DNA of 64,000 nt from Bacillus sp. 103mf (GCF_900116295.1 NZ_FPAF01000015.1:1-64000); one strand, 5' to 3'. Counted from the stretch's first letter, positions 41,815-52,104 are shown. Translations and numbers: made by a program. Notes: a model not told the origin generated them from the sequence alone.

Positions 41815-43302
41815 TTACTCTTCATTTCCAAAGCTTTCAACAAGTGTTGCCAATGTACGCACCATTGCTCCTGTTCCTCCGCTTGGACCTAAGTCATGTG
41901 CGCTCTTTGTATCAGATGTTCCTGCGATGTCTAAATGCACCCAAGGTGTTTTTTCTGCAAATTCTCCAAGGAATACACCTGCCATAATCGCATGGCCATC
42001 ACGCCCTGGCGAGTTATTTAAATCTGCTAACTTACTATTTCGAACACGCTCTTTATCGCGTTCGAAAATCGGTAATTGCCACATTGGCTCATCTGTTTCC
42101 ATCGATGCCTCTAGCACTTGCTCATAAAATGCTTCGTTATTTGTCATAGCACCCGTTGTATGATTTCCAAGTGCAACAATAACACCACCTGTTAATGTCG
42201 CAACATCAACAAGATAATTTGCTCCAAGCTTCTTCGCATACGTAATACCATCAGCTAACGCTAAACGACCTTCTGCATCTGTATTTAATACTTCAATCGT
42301 TTTACCACTCATCGATGTAATCACATCATCTGGTTTAAATGCAGTACCGCTCACCATATTGTCTGTAGAAGGAATAACAGCCACTACGTTTTGCTCTGGG
42401 CGAAGTTCACCGATAATTTCCATTGCACCAAGAACAGCTGCCGCACCGCCCATATCGCCTTTCATACCAACCATGCTTTCGCGCGGTTTTAGAGAATAAC
42501 CACCTGTATCGTATGTAATTCCTTTACCAACTAAACCAATTACATCTGTCCATTCTTCTTTACCTTTATATAAAAGAGCAATCATTTTTGGCGGCTCTGT
42601 AGAACCTTGATTTACCGCAAGCAGGGCGCCCATTCCAAGCTCTTCCATTTCTTCTTTCTCAAGAACTTTATAATCCATATCATACTTTTCCGCTAGTTCA
42701 ACCGCATAATCGGCTAAAGCTGTTGCCGTTAACATATTTGGCGGCATATTCACAAGCGTACGCGCAGAGTTTGTAGCACGCCCGTGTACATAGCCAACTG
42801 TTAATGCAGCTTCAATTTCTTGCGGGTCTTCCTTTGTAATTACAACAAAGCTTTCTAATTGATGCGCTTCTTTTTTATCTGTTTTATATGTTAATAACTC
42901 ATATGTGCCAAGGAAATATGTTTCTGCCGCAATATGCGCAACATCAATAGCGTCCATTTTATCTGTAACAAACGAATCTAACATAAATGCAACATTTTTC
43001 ACTTTAGCACTTTGCAATGTTTTCGCTAACTTTCCGAGCGTACCTCGCAGTGTTTCTGTCGTATATCTTTCTTTTTTGCCAAGGCCAACAAAATAATAAC
43101 GCTTTGTATCTGTTTTTCCTAAACTATGTAATTTAGAAATGACTTTTTTCTTTGGAGAAATTTCCTTTTCATCTAGTAACACTTGTAAATGACCATCAAA
43201 CGCTTGGTTTAATTCTTTCACAAAACTGCTCATTACCTCATCTTCAAATAAAGCAACAACTACCGCTTCATGACTTACTAATTCTTTTTGCACTTGAAAC
43301 AT
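41815..43302 (-). CDS. pepA: Leucyl aminopeptidase (M17)
   Basis: A 494-residue cytosolic M17 aminopeptidase. The C-terminal catalytic domain shows the metal- and active-site motifs [29 protein letters not shown] and [13 protein letters not shown]. The N-terminal ~160 residues are the usual regulatory domain. ATG 43302 has AGGGGGTG upstream; the open frame before it overlaps the DUF309 gene and is not coding. It corresponds to pepA (yuiE) in the B. subtilis yui block. Confidence 0.95.
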   Translation of the reverse strand: MFQVQKELVSHEAVVVALFEDEVMSSFVKELNQAFDGHLQVLLDEKEISPKKKVISKLHSLGKTDTKRYYFVGLGKKERYTTETLRGTLGKLAKTLQSAKVKNVAFMLDSFVTDKMDAIDVAHIAAETYFLGTYELLTYKTDKKEAHQLESFVVITKEDPQEIEAALTVGYVHGRATNSARTLVNMPPNMLTATALADYAVELAEKYDMDYKVLEKEEMEELGMGALLAVNQGSTEPPKMIALLYKGKEEWTDVIGLVGKGITYDTGGYSLKPRESMVGMKGDMGGAAAVLGAMEIIGELRPEQNVVAVIPSTDNMVSGTAFKPDDVITSMSGKTIEVLNTDAEGRLALADGITYAKKLGANYLVDVATLTGGVIVALGNHTTGAMTNNEAFYEQVLEASMETDEPMWQLPIFERDKERVRNSKLADLNNSPGRDGHAIMAGVFLGEFAEKTPWVHLDIAGTSDTKSAHDLGPSGGTGAMVRTLATLVESFGNEE

Positions 43303-43363
43303 GCTAGCACCCCCTGTTTTTTGTGTTTCTATTATATCCTTATTTTCGGGAAAATGCGACAAT

Positions 43364-43744
43364 TCAAACTTCTTCCATGTATAAAATAAATTGCGGGAGC
43401 TGCGGCAATTTCTGAATTTCCTCATATGAAATTCGATTTATCTCTTTCGGTAACATTTCACGACACGTTTGAATGAAGTGTACAACTTTTTCAACATTCA
43501 AATTCCAATAAATCGGGCAATACGGAGTTAAATACGCTTCAGCTACTCCCATCATTATCCGTGCCCCCTTTATATTTCCGTAGCTATAATGATACTGTGA
43601 GACTGTCATTTGCAATAAACCTTTTAAAAACAAATTCCCTCGATCTTCGAGCCACATTTCTTCTAATAAGTCATGGCACGTATAATAATCACCTTCATTA
43701 TACTTTATAAAAAACTCATAATACGCTAAAGGATAATCTTCCAT
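43364..43744 (-). CDS. DUF309 family protein
   Basis: A 126-residue helical protein with the DUF309 signature: [17 protein letters not shown]-like ([20 protein letters not shown]) with its His, Glu and Trp, then [18 protein letters not shown]. The function is unknown; the His/Glu cluster suggests metal or nucleic-acid binding. ATG 43744 follows AAAGGGAGAGAAG. It lies upstream of pepA on the same strand, and 41 bases from a family A repeat that separates it from any upstream promoter. Confidence 0.85.
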   Translation of the reverse strand: MEDYPLAYYEFFIKYNEGDYYTCHDLLEEMWLEDRGNLFLKGLLQMTVSQYHYSYGNIKGARIMMGVAEAYLTPYCPIYWNLNVEKVVHFIQTCREMLPKEINRISYEEIQKLPQLPQFILYMEEV

Positions 43745-43785
43745 CACTTCTCTCCCTTTACTGCGTTTTTTCTTCTCCATTTCAC

Positions 43786-43929
43786 TTTATCCTGCGATTC
43801 TGGGCGAGCCGCTTCCGCTTTTCTAAAGAAGTTAGGTGGGAGATAAACTGCTGGCATGCGCCCGATTGGTGAGGGCCGATAATCAGCGGGGGATGAAGAC
43901 CCCCCCCACTGATTAAAGTTTCACTTTAT
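43786..43929 (-). repeat. Family A repeat (inverted) with a partial family C element
   Basis: It is bounded by TTTAT at 43786-43790 and 43925-43929. On the minus strand it reads ATAAAGTGAAACTTTAATCA, a hairpin GGGGGG...CCCCC, and then the start of C only (TTTAGAAAAGCGGAAGCGGCTCGCCC) before the right end. The C element has lost most of its length here. Confidence 0.8.
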
Positions 43930-43969
43930 GATAACAAACAAAAGAAGTCTAGCGCCACAAGCGTCTAGA

Positions 43970-44596
43970 CTATTGCTGTTTTAAATATTGTGAGCGAAAC
44001 ACTTGCATTGTTTCGTCTTCATTTAAAAGCGTTAAATCTTGTTCTGTAAGTTTGCCATTTCCCATTTTCACAACGTAAACATTCACTTTTTTCTTTCCCC
44101 ATTGATTATATACATCTCGCACGGTTTCATAATATAAATCAAGGCGATTCCCTTGAATTGCACCGCCTTTATCCGCCACAACACCGTAGCCATATCCAGG
44201 AACGAACAGAATCGTCCCAATCGGAAATACGCGAAGATCAGCTGCGATGGTTGAATATATATCCCTCTTTACTTTCACTCCGGAATATGTAATCCCGTAC
44301 TCAGGATGTCCTTTTGTTTTTCCTGTTGACTCCATACCAGCTGTATATCCTGTGGCAGTAACTTCCATCTGGTGGTACTTTGACCAATCTTTTGCATTCT
44401 CTAAAGCACGAATAACTTCGGCACTTGGAATCGCCTGCTTATTTTGTTCAGCTGCGTGTACTACTTTCACTTCATTTTTCTTATACATATGAATCATTTC
44501 AGAAAGAGAGATTCCTGACATAGCTTGCCAAGTTACACATAATGCAGCTATAAATAAGCAAATCATTATCATGCGAATGCTATATCGTTTTATCAT
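43970..44596 (-). CDS. yuiC: 3D-domain cell-wall protein (YuiC-like)
   Basis: A membrane-anchored or secreted protein of about 208 residues. One N-terminal helix ([20 protein letters not shown]) precedes a C-terminal 3D domain ([45 protein letters not shown]) with the three Asp residues that name the family. B. subtilis YuiC is a muralytic enzyme that cleaves stem peptide-less glycan strands. The start is uncertain: ATG 44596 gives a good signal but its ribosome site GGAG is 14 bases away; the frame stays open to 44686. It is next to yuiB, as in B. subtilis. Confidence 0.82.
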   Translation of the reverse strand: MIKRYSIRMIMICLFIAALCVTWQAMSGISLSEMIHMYKKNEVKVVHAAEQNKQAIPSAEVIRALENAKDWSKYHQMEVTATGYTAGMESTGKTKGHPEYGITYSGVKVKRDIYSTIAADLRVFPIGTILFVPGYGYGVVADKGGAIQGNRLDLYYETVRDVYNQWGKKKVNVYVVKMGNGKLTEQDLTLLNEDETMQVFRSQYLKQQ

Positions 44597-44682
44597 TTTC
44601 GTTTTCCACACTCCTTCATCGTTATTGTGCCCCAACTGATGAAGGAAATATTCATGAAAAAAGCTCCTAAAAAAAAGGAGCT

Positions 44683-45000
44683 TCAAAACATTTGATATCC
44701 ACGTTGTCGTAATGATTTGATCACAATGCCAGATAAAGCGGCACCGACTAAGCCAGTTGATAAGATCATAATATCAGCTTGTCCAAGGTGAAGAAAGCTT
44801 GTTCCTAATGAAGTGAACGCTTCTTTCGGCTGTACAAAGTAATCTAAAAAATCAACTTTATCAATAATAAACACACAAATAAGCGGATATACGACAACCA
44901 TGACCCATGTTGCTCGTAAAATCATATTTAATAAAAAACCAATTCCAAAAAATAAAACTAAGAATAACATCATAGAAATTAATAAAACGGGTATGCTCAT
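44683..45000 (-). CDS. yuiB: YuiB-like membrane protein
   Basis: A 105-residue protein with three helices (about 3-25, 30-48, 75-95) and the YuiB pattern ([32 protein letters not shown]). The function is unknown. I start it at ATG 45000; an ATG three codons upstream overlaps the ribosome site AGAAGGGATGG. The next upstream gene (Nudix) ends 16 bases away on the same strand, so the two are one operon. Confidence 0.82.
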   Translation of the reverse strand: MSIPVLLISMMLFLVLFFGIGFLLNMILRATWVMVVVYPLICVFIIDKVDFLDYFVQPKEAFTSLGTSFLHLGQADIMILSTGLVGAALSGIVIKSLRQRGYQMF

Positions 45001-45015
45001 TATTTCCATCCCTTC

Positions 45016-45513
45016 TTATTTATTTTCTGTATTTCCTACAAAAATGTTATATACTGTATAGCCAAATTGCTCTCCTGGATTTAACGTCCCGTCCATTTGT
45101 AAAAGCGGAGCTGGCATCGCTTCTAATAAATACTGTATTAACACGGAAGCATGTTCATCATGTGCGATATCTGTCGGAAATAAGAATGCTCCTTCAGACA
45201 ATTCTCGCTCCTGAATGATAATATGTTCTCCTTTTGGTTCTAAAAGAAAAATAATCATATTGTCACTAATCTCACCCTGTATGACACCTGATCGAACACT
45301 CATTATTCCTTTCACACTCGTAGCAATTCCTGTCTCCTCTAACACTTCACGCTGCACTGCTTGATCGATTGTTTCTCCTTCATTGACAAAACCAGCAGGC
45401 AATGACCATTTTCCTTTTAATCCGCCATATTTTTTCTTAACGACAAGCCACCTTCCATCTGACGTTATGACAAGACCACTTACCGCTAACCATACCTTTC
45501 CACGTTTACTCAT
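45016..45513 (-). CDS. Nudix hydrolase
   Basis: A 165-residue protein with a canonical Nudix box G-x5-E-x7-REVLEETG (GFVNEGETIDQAVQREVLEE), placing it among nucleoside-diphosphate-X hydrolases. The preceding LVVKKKYGGLKGKWSLPAG is typical for the fold. The substrate is not predictable. The ATG follows GGAAGGGGTTTC. It leads the Nudix-yuiB-yuiC run. Confidence 0.9.
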   Translation of the reverse strand: MSKRGKVWLAVSGLVITSDGRWLVVKKKYGGLKGKWSLPAGFVNEGETIDQAVQREVLEETGIATSVKGIMSVRSGVIQGEISDNMIIFLLEPKGEHIIIQERELSEGAFLFPTDIAHDEHASVLIQYLLEAMPAPLLQMDGTLNPGEQFGYTVYNIFVGNTENK

Positions 45514-45666
45514 TATTAGAAACCCCTTCCGGTCAAACGAACAGAATATTCACTCTTTTCTTCCATTATACTATAAAGATTTCAAAAGGAGAACGAGGTG
45601 AAATGCGCTCTCTATGTAAAAAGAACTTTATTTATTTTGTAATATTCAGTAAAATTAAAACAACAA

Positions 45667-45699
45667 AAAACAGAAACAGCCGATAGCCGTTTCTGTTTT
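45667..45699. terminator. Terminator of yumB
   Basis: Stem AAAACAGAAAC / GTTTCTGTTTT with an internal GGC / GCC extension. A tract on the left reads as U for the minus-strand gene. Confidence 0.85.
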
Positions 45700-45709
45700 G
45701 AATTACAAA

Positions 45710-46918
45710 TTAAAATAATTTTAACTTACCTTTTTTAAGAACTAATAAAGGTCCGCCAAGTATAAATAGGTAACGGTTGTCGATTACTTTCTTCATGAAT
45801 GAAGCTTTCCAGCCAGTTAATTTTTTGCCCATTACAACGCCCATTGCATCGTCATGTCCTAATGAACATACAGAACCTTTGTTATCGAATACAAACTTCT
45901 GCATTTCGCCTTTACCACGAACAAGAACGGCTAAGTTATGTGCAATGTTGTAACCTTGTTGAATCGCAATTTGTGCTGTTGGTGGGTATGGACGGTTAAT
46001 TTCTTCGTTAATGATTAACGCTGCATCACCAACCATGAATACTTCTTCATGACCTGGAGCGTGCATGTACTCGTCCACTTTTACACGACCGCGCATTGCT
46101 TCAAAGCCAGACTCTTCTACAATACCGTTACCGCGAACACCTGCAGCCCAAACTACAGTTGCAGATTTCAATAATTCTACATCGTCGCCGTTTGCAACAA
46201 GAATACCTTCTTCAGTTGCTTCTTTAATAGCTGTACCAATGCGGAATTCTACACCTTTTTTCTCTAATTGTTTTACAGCGTACTCAACTAGCTCTGGATC
46301 GAAACCAGGAAGTGCTGTTGGAGCAGCTTCAACACAAATGATACGCGCTTTTTCACGAGGAACATCATACTCTTCGCAAAGCTCAGGAACACGGTTTGCA
46401 AGCTCACCTACATACTCGATACCTGTAAATCCAGCACCGCCGACAACGATTGTAACTAACTCATCGCGTTTTTCCGAAGCATATAGAGAAAACATGTACT
46501 CCATATGATCACGAATTTGACGAGTTGCATTAATGTTAGCAATAGAGAATGCATGCTCTTTTAATCCTTTAATTCCAAACGTTTCAGACTCGAAACCAAG
46601 ACCGATTACTAAGTAATCATACTCTAGCTCGCCATTCTTTAAGATAACGCGCTTTTCAGCTGCTTTAATTTCTACAACTGTGTCTTGTACGAAGTTTACT
46701 TTGTTTGTGTCGATTACATCTTTAATGTCTAAACGAACTTTGTCATGATGCAACGTACCAGCTGCACTTTCATGTAACCAAGTTGCTTGATAATGATAGC
46801 TGTTGTTATTTACTAATGTGATTTCAGCTTCACTTACAGATAATGTTTTTTGCAGACGAACAGTAGTAATCATTCCGCCATAACCTGCGCCTAGAACTAC
46901 GATTTTTGGCTTCTTCAC
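45710..46918 (-). CDS. yumB: Type II NADH dehydrogenase (YumB/Ndh family)
   Basis: A ~402-residue FAD-dependent NADH:quinone oxidoreductase. The FAD motif is [10 protein letters not shown], the NADH motif [16 protein letters not shown], and FMVGDAAL closes the FAD site. The C-terminus is amphipathic ([31 protein letters not shown]) for membrane docking. It feeds menaquinone without pumping protons. Either GTG 46918 (AGAGGG 11 bases upstream) or GTG 46927 may be the start. It is divergent from yumC; the 570-base gap contains a promoter with an inverted repeat. Confidence 0.92.
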   Translation of the reverse strand: MKKPKIVVLGAGYGGMITTVRLQKTLSVSEAEITLVNNNSYHYQATWLHESAAGTLHHDKVRLDIKDVIDTNKVNFVQDTVVEIKAAEKRVILKNGELEYDYLVIGLGFESETFGIKGLKEHAFSIANINATRQIRDHMEYMFSLYASEKRDELVTIVVGGAGFTGIEYVGELANRVPELCEEYDVPREKARIICVEAAPTALPGFDPELVEYAVKQLEKKGVEFRIGTAIKEATEEGILVANGDDVELLKSATVVWAAGVRGNGIVEESGFEAMRGRVKVDEYMHAPGHEEVFMVGDAALIINEEINRPYPPTAQIAIQQGYNIAHNLAVLVRGKGEMQKFVFDNKGSVCSLGHDDAMGVVMGKKLTGWKASFMKKVIDNRYLFILGGPLLVLKKGKLKLF

Positions 46919-46990
46919 CCTAATCACAACCCTCTTCTTTATATAGATAGTTAAAAATAATAAAAATAGTGCTAAAACAAATGAAATGCT

Positions 46991-47021
46991 AAGAATGTAA
47001 AAGTTCTCACATTCTTAACAA
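46991..47021 (-). promoter_or_regulatory. Candidate yumB promoter with inverted-repeat operator
   Basis: On the minus strand TTGTTA (47016-47021), a 16-base spacer and TACATT (46994-46999). Overlapping them is an inverted repeat AAGAATGT (46991-46998) / ACATTCTT (47009-47016) with a 10-base centre, a plausible operator. The rest of the 46919-47493 gap shows no gene or RNA that I can recognise. Confidence 0.4.
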
Positions 47022-47493
47022 AACCAAAAACAAGTTTGAAAAATGTTACGAAATTTGTCATAAAAAATTAATACATTTACCTTCCTATATTAGTCGTTTT
47101 CTTTTTACTTTTCAAGCACTTGTAGAATTATCAATATTTTAAAATAACGTAGTCTTTTTAAGTTTTTCGACATTTGCTTATTCACTAAGTGTATAAAGCT
47201 TTTCACCCAGTTTTTTGCTTTCTGTGATGCCGTATATATATTAGAATTACGAAAAAATACATATAATTACCAAACATTGCATCCTTTACTTACTGGCTAG
47301 TTTCTTCTTTGTATAACAAATCTATACAAAGTGCATATACGATTCAGTCGTTTTCTACGGCTTTTTTTTATAAAATATGATATTATTTGTCTTGGGTGCG
47401 CTTGCACTCCGCTCATGAAAGTTTCGTATAACATACATACGAGTGTATATAGGATAAGCACGAAAAATTTCCTAATTATAGGGGGAGTAAACA

Positions 47494-48483
47494 GTGACAG
47501 AAAATCAAAAGGTATACGACATCACTATTATTGGTGGAGGCCCAACTGGATTATTCACAGCTTTTTATGGCGGTATGAGACAAGCAAGCGTAAAAATTAT
47601 CGAAAGCTTGCCACAACTCGGCGGTCAATTATCCGCATTATATCCTGAAAAGTACATATATGATATCGCAGGTTTTCCAAAAATTCGTGCACAAGAACTT
47701 ATTAACAACTTAAAGGAACAAATGAGCAAGTTCGAACCAACCATTTGCCTAGAAGAAGCTGTACAAACGATAGAAAAACAAGAAGATGGTGTGTTCAAAC
47801 TTGTAACAAATAAAGAAACACACTATTCTAAGTCCGTCATCATTACAGCTGGAAACGGCGCGTTTAAGCCGCGTCCTTTAGAATTAGAAGGCACAGAGAA
47901 ATTCGAAAAAACAAACTTACATTATTTCGTTGATGATATGAATAAATTTGCTGGCAAACGCGTTGTCGTCTTTGGCGGCGGAGATTCTGCTGTAGACTGG
48001 ACAATGATGTTAGAGCCAATCGCAGAAGAAGTAACAATCGTTCACCGCCGTGATAAATTCCGCGCACATGAGCATAGCGTCGAAACGTTAATGAACTCGC
48101 GCGCACTAGTAAAAACACCATACGTTCCAGTTGAACTTATAGGTGAAGAAAAAATTGAACAAGTTATACTTCAACATGTGAAAACAGAAGAGACAGTTGT
48201 CATTGATGTTGATGATGTCATCGTAAACTACGGATTCGTCTCTTCCCTTGGTCCAATTAAAGATTGGGGCTTAGATATCCAAAAGAACAGCATCGTTGTA
48301 AATTCTAAAATGGAAACAAACGTCCCTGGCATTTACGCAGCTGGTGATATTTGCACATACGAAGGAAAAGTAAAACTAATCGCATGCGGCTTTGGCGAAG
48401 CCCCAACAGCAGTAAACAACGCAAAAGCATACTTCGATCCAAATGCGAAGCTGCAACCAATGCATAGTTCTAGTATGTTTTAA
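47494..48483 (+). CDS. yumC: Ferredoxin/flavodoxin-NADP+ reductase, thioredoxin-reductase-like (YumC)
   Basis: A 329-residue flavoprotein with FAD motif [22 protein letters not shown] motif [12 protein letters not shown] and closing motif [14 protein letters not shown]. It lacks the CxxC redox pair of thioredoxin reductase, which assigns it to the YumC-type ferredoxin-NADP+ reductases. Essential in B. subtilis. It starts at GTG with GGGGGAG seven bases upstream. It is single-gene with a strong terminator. Confidence 0.95.
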   Translation: MTENQKVYDITIIGGGPTGLFTAFYGGMRQASVKIIESLPQLGGQLSALYPEKYIYDIAGFPKIRAQELINNLKEQMSKFEPTICLEEAVQTIEKQEDGVFKLVTNKETHYSKSVIITAGNGAFKPRPLELEGTEKFEKTNLHYFVDDMNKFAGKRVVVFGGGDSAVDWTMMLEPIAEEVTIVHRRDKFRAHEHSVETLMNSRALVKTPYVPVELIGEEKIEQVILQHVKTEETVVIDVDDVIVNYGFVSSLGPIKDWGLDIQKNSIVVNSKMETNVPGIYAAGDICTYEGKVKLIACGFGEAPTAVNNAKAYFDPNAKLQPMHSSSMF

Positions 48484-48488
48484 CAGAA

Positions 48489-48540
48489 AGAGACTGATTC
48501 CAAAGGCACTTAAGCGCCTTTGCGAATCAGTCTCTTTTTT
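48489..48540 (+). terminator. Terminator of yumC
   Basis: A long stem (AGAGACTGATTC, AAAGGC / GCCTTT, GAATCAGTCTCT) ending in six T residues, six bases after the stop codon. Confidence 0.92.
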
Positions 48541-48574
48541 ACATGCCCAGCAATATATATCGGCGGAAGTGGAA

Positions 48575-48601
48575 CATATATCGGCGATTCGACACAATAT
48601 A
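48575..48601. repeat. Short repeat D, copy 2
   Basis: It matches 2804-2830 at 25 of 27 positions (CATATATCGGCGATTCGACA..). Its last bases (TATA) run into the ATAAA of the following family A copy. A second, shorter ATATATCGGCGGAAGTGGAA lies just before it. Confidence 0.5.
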
Positions 48602-48722
48602 AAGTGAAACTTCCATCAGTGACGACTTTCTCACTGATGGAAAGCCCGCCCAATCGGGCTTTTACGGGCAGTCGTCTTCTCCATGCTTCCACAACCTGTA
48701 CTGCCCGTTAATGCGGGATAAA
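48599..48722 (+). repeat. Family A repeat, 124 bases
   Basis: It is bounded by ATAAA at 48599-48603 and 48718-48722. It contains CCATCAGTGA / TCACTGATGG, the second stem GCCCGCCCAATCGGGC, and the outer stem ACGGGCAGT / ACTGCCCGT. In place of C the loop holds a short unrelated stretch (TCTTCTCCATGCTTCCACAA). Confidence 0.88.
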
Positions 48723-48830
48723 GACCCCTCGACGATGTTCGACACGTAATTCCCCTATCCTCCACCTGTATAATTATGGTACAATCGATAAGAACGTTTG
48801 TTCTTATCAAAAAGAGAGGATGATACAATA

Positions 48831-49307
48831 ATGCAACCTACAATTATAAAAAAAGAAGCTTTTCAAGCCATCGGGATTTCTATTACTACAAACAACGAAC
48901 TGGAAATGTCCAGCGCCGGAAAAATCCCTCATCTATGGAATCAATACTTCCAAGAGCAAATTACCAACCAAATTCCTAACAAAACTACACAAACAGAAAC
49001 GCTCGCATTGTATTCCAACTATGAATCCGATGAAACAGGTCGCTATACGTATACAATTGGTGTTCCTGTTTCTACTGTCATTGATACACCAGAAAACATG
49101 ACATCATTCACGATCCCAGCTGCTACATACGCCGTATTTACAACGCGCAAAGGGCCGCTATCCGAAATCATCGCAGAAGCATGGCAAGATATTTGGAACT
49201 GGTCAAAAGAAAATAAACGTGCGTTCACAACGGACTTCGAGCTGTATGATGAACGAACTTTCGATCCAAATGATGCTCAAGTTGACATTTATATTGCACT
49301 TGCTTAA
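48831..49307 (+). CDS. GyrI-like (AraC effector-binding) domain protein
   Basis: A 158-residue stand-alone GyrI-like protein: IKKEAFQAIGISITT at the start, FTIPAATYAVFTTRKGPLSE in the middle and the tail FTTDFELYDERTFDPNDAQV with DIYIALA, which follows the YtxA/BmrR-type integron-associated effector-binding fold. ATG 48831 has AGAGAGGATGA upstream. It is a single gene just after repeats, ended by a terminator. It is the third protein of this fold in the window and is not close in sequence to the other two. Confidence 0.82.
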   Translation: MQPTIIKKEAFQAIGISITTNNELEMSSAGKIPHLWNQYFQEQITNQIPNKTTQTETLALYSNYESDETGRYTYTIGVPVSTVIDTPENMTSFTIPAATYAVFTTRKGPLSEIIAEAWQDIWNWSKENKRAFTTDFELYDERTFDPNDAQVDIYIALA

Positions 49308-49312
49308 TACAC

Positions 49313-49346
49313 AAAAAGACGCAAGCAGCTGCTGTGTCTTTTTTTA
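49313..49346 (+). terminator. Terminator of the 48831 GyrI-like gene
   Basis: Imperfect stem AAAAAGACGCAAGC / GCTGTGTCTTTTT plus T-run, six bases after the stop codon. Confidence 0.75.
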
Positions 49347-49429
49347 TATCCACTTCTCGTTATACCTTTATATATTTTTTAATCAACATATGGATATAAC
49401 ATCAAACCTAAAAAAAGCCTTACATTACA

Positions 49430-49478
49430 TATCGCCGAATCTTACAAAACTGTTATGTTTCTGTAAGATTCGGCGATA
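49430..49478. other. Isolated perfect inverted repeat
   Basis: Seventeen-base perfect arms (TATCGCCGAATCTTACA at 49430-49446 and its complement at 49462-49478) around a 15-base loop. No T-run follows. It lies in the leader region of the DUF4870 gene. Confidence 0.6.
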
Positions 49479-49546
49479 GTAAGTCCATACGTTCTCCTGC
49501 ATAATAAGCGTATAACAACAAGAAAAGATTTCATGAGGTGATACAT

Positions 49547-49864
49547 ATGAATGGAAATAAAATATTATCTGCTCTTTCGTACTTTAGTGTTCTCTTTGCA
49601 CCTATCTTGTTCCCGCTAATCGTTTGGATTGTAGGCGATTACGAAACAAGAACTCATGCTAAACGCGCTCTATGGACACATATTCTTCCGAGCATCGCTA
49701 TCTTTATAGGACTTGCAGTATTAGGAGTTATGGATGCTGGTTTTAATCAGCCAGCTGAGACACTTGCTCTTAGTGCAGTGATTGTAGTATGCATTTGTGC
49801 CCTAATTAGCCTATACTACTTTATTTGGAATATGGTAAAAGGAATTACAGTCCTTAAAGGATAA
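49547..49864 (+). CDS. DUF4870 family membrane protein
   Basis: A 105-residue protein with three helices (about 10-28, 45-63, 74-98) and the family pattern LSYFSVLFAPILFPLIVWIV followed by a hydrophilic turn with THAKRALW and a last helix. The function is unknown. ATG 49547 follows GAGGTGATA. A degraded family A tail (49878-49931) follows the stop codon. Confidence 0.82.
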   Translation: MNGNKILSALSYFSVLFAPILFPLIVWIVGDYETRTHAKRALWTHILPSIAIFIGLAVLGVMDAGFNQPAETLALSAVIVVCICALISLYYFIWNMVKGITVLKG

Positions 49865-49877
49865 CTTCTTCCATTGA

Positions 49878-49931
49878 ACTACCCCCACCTACCGTTTCGT
49901 GCTTGAGGTGGCGGTCTTCTCACTAGATATG
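49878..49931 (+). repeat. Degraded family A right part
   Basis: ACCCCCACCT ... TTGAGGTGGCGGTCTTCTCA ... ATGATAAAA follows the inner arms and right end of family A, without a left part and without C. Confidence 0.5.
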
Positions 49932-50128
49932 ATAAAAAAGGATTCCCCAAGTTAAAAACGCAACCACCCAATATCTCACATAAGAGCCGTTTGGTGGTTT
50001 TTCCTTTTTCAACATGAAAAATCCACTGGGCAAATTCTACTTTTTTGAATACAATAAAAAAGTATCTGTATAGAAAGATTAGAAACTGTTAACAAAGATA
50101 AAAAGACATATGACAGAAAGGGATTCAT

Positions 50129-51379
50129 ATGGAGGAATTACAGAAAAGTAAACTTGCTCTAGAAGAAATGGAAATGCCTTTATTAAAAAATACAAACTTC
50201 CTATTTCTTTGGGCAGCCACTCTATTTTCAAGCTTTGCCTTAGCATTTTTTACGTTTTCACAAACATGGTACATAGCAAAAACATTAAATTTAGAAGCAT
50301 CACTCGGTGTTGTCTTTGTGGCTCTTAGTGTTCCGCGCCTCATCTTCATGATTATTGGCGGAGCTGTTGCAGACAAATTCCCAAAAAAGAATATCATGTT
50401 TTATTCTAATATTATTCGGGCGCTTCTTGTCACTATCATTCTTATTTGGTTTATTATTGGTCACGTCACACTATACACATTTGCTTTATTTGCACTTTTC
50501 TTTGGCTTAGCCGATGCCTTTTTCTGGTCAGCTGATGGTTCTATCTTACCTGAGCTCGTAGCGAAGCATCGTCTTACACAAGCAAATTCACTTACACAAA
50601 TGACGAACCAAGCATCAGTTATTTTCGGCCCTGTCCTTGGCGGGATACTCATCAAATTCAGTAATTATGAGACAATCTTTACAATAACGATTTTATTATT
50701 AATTATCGCTGCCATACTGATTCAAAAAGTTCACTCTAGTACAGGTCAAGAAGATAAACATGAAAATAAAGGCATGTTCACCTCTATTAAAGAAGGCATT
50801 CTTTATGTGAAAGAATCTTCATTTTTATCCACGTTCCTTATTTGCAGCGCCTTTTTGAATTTATTTTTAATCGGACCGATGCAAGTTGGTTTTCCGCTAT
50901 TTGTTAAAAATGTACTGCACGGTGATTCTCTACAATTTAGTTATTTAGAGGCAGCTGTTGGCGGTGGGATGGCCATTGGCGCTGTTATCGTTGGACTGCG
51001 AAATATTACTCGCCGCCGCGGGTTATTTTGCATTATTATGATGCTGTTGTCAGGTGTTTTCTTCTTGTCTATTAATTTCAGTACAACACTTTGGCAAGCA
51101 CTTCTTTCAGGCTGCTTTTACGGCATTACAATCGCAATGGCAATTGTGCCGTTAATGGCCATGATTCAATCGACTGTGAAAGAAGAAATGATGGGACGTG
51201 TCATGAGCTTACTTATGCTATCATCGATGGGCTTTATCCCTATTTCTTATGCAATTACATCACTTGCCTTAGCAGCTGGAATACCTATTGTTATAGTTAT
51301 GAAAAGCGGTGCAATTGCTGTCATTGTCTTTGTACTCTTTATCGCGATTCGCGTTCCAACTGTACGAAAATTTGATTAA
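50129..51379 (+). CDS. MFS transporter
   Basis: A 416-residue permease with twelve predicted helices and the MFS motif A-like loop GGAVADKFPKKNIMFYSN between TM2 and TM3. The sequence resembles the MacB-independent macrolide/EntS-type exporter group (PF05977/MFS_3 style), which suggests drug or siderophore export. The substrate is not identified. The ATG follows AGAAAGGGATT. It is a single gene with its own terminator. Confidence 0.85.
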   Translation: MEELQKSKLALEEMEMPLLKNTNFLFLWAATLFSSFALAFFTFSQTWYIAKTLNLEASLGVVFVALSVPRLIFMIIGGAVADKFPKKNIMFYSNIIRALLVTIILIWFIIGHVTLYTFALFALFFGLADAFFWSADGSILPELVAKHRLTQANSLTQMTNQASVIFGPVLGGILIKFSNYETIFTITILLLIIAAILIQKVHSSTGQEDKHENKGMFTSIKEGILYVKESSFLSTFLICSAFLNLFLIGPMQVGFPLFVKNVLHGDSLQFSYLEAAVGGGMAIGAVIVGLRNITRRRGLFCIIMMLLSGVFFLSINFSTTLWQALLSGCFYGITIAMAIVPLMAMIQSTVKEEMMGRVMSLLMLSSMGFIPISYAITSLALAAGIPIVIVMKSGAIAVIVFVLFIAIRVPTVRKFD

Positions 51380-51380
51380 A

Positions 51381-51420
51381 AGAAAGGAGTTATGCTTCAT
51401 AAGCATGACTCTTTTCTTTT
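51381..51420 (+). terminator. Terminator of the MFS gene
   Basis: Imperfect stem AAGAAAGGAGTTATGCTT / AAGCATGACTCTTTTCTT followed by T residues, directly after the stop codon. Confidence 0.85.
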
Positions 51421-51560
51421 TTCACTTTCCAATGGAAATCCGTTTTGTTAATCTTAGTTTGATACTGCGCCAAAATTTGCTGCTGCTATGTATTAAACTC
51501 TTCTTTATTTTGAAATTCACTATGTTGCTTCATTAATGAATACATTTTACTCATATTCAT
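51390..51560 (-). pseudogene. Remnant of a small HTH/plasmid-type protein gene, with in-frame amber codon
   Basis: An ATG with GGGAGTG upstream opens a frame MNMSKMYSLMKQHSEFQNKE... that meets TAG at codon 25. The same frame continues as coding-like sequence (QQQILAQYQTKINKTDFHWK) for another ~20 codons, then runs into the MFS terminator. This resembles the N-terminal part of small helix-turn-helix proteins of the B. cereus group, but I recall that only loosely. It is a truncated, stopped relic. Confidence 0.5.
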
Positions 51561-51651
51561 CACTCCCATTTATAAATAAGAAAAAAAACATAAAGGTGGA
51601 GAAAGATTTTATTGTATGATAAAAATAAATTCATCAAACTGAGGTGGAAAA

Positions 51652-52104
51652 ATGATTGTAATCAGTGCATGTTTAACTGGAATTGCTTGTCGCTATGATG
51701 GAAACGATAATTTCGTTACAAAAATCCAAGAACTACTCGAAAAAGAAGAGACAATTCTTATTTGTCCGGAAATATTAGGTGGATTACCAACGCCTCGCAT
51801 GCCTGCTGAAATCACGGGAGGCAACGGAGATGATGTGCTAGATGGAAAAGCAAAGGTTATCGATCGCAGCGGAAATGACGTGACAGAAATCTTTATTGCA
51901 GGTGCTTACAAAGCATTAGATCAAATCAAAGATTTAAACCCTGAGTATATTATCCTAAAAGAACGCAGTCCGTCATGCGGAAGTTCTGTCATTTACACGG
52001 GTAAATTTAATGGACAAAAACAAGATGGTTACGGCGTTACCACTGCATTATTTAAACGACATGGTTTTACGGTTATTTCAGAAGAAGCATTTACCGAAAA
52101 ATAA
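51652..52104 (+). CDS. DUF523 family protein
   Basis: A 150-residue soluble protein with the DUF523 signature: ISACLTGIACRYDG at the start, ICPEILGGLPTPRMPAEI and KERSPSCGSSVIY with conserved cysteines. The three Cys-containing motifs suggest a metal or Fe-S site. The function is not established. The ATG follows GAGGTGG. It is a single gene in the accessory stretch, but the family is widespread. Confidence 0.85.
   Translation: MIVISACLTGIACRYDGNDNFVTKIQELLEKEETILICPEILGGLPTPRMPAEITGGNGDDVLDGKAKVIDRSGNDVTEIFIAGAYKALDQIKDLNPEYIILKERSPSCGSSVIYTGKFNGQKQDGYGVTTALFKRHGFTVISEEAFTEK

Noticed and set aside
47331-47648. 105-codon frame before and into yumC
   Set aside because: Out of frame with yumC and overlaps its well-marked GTG start.
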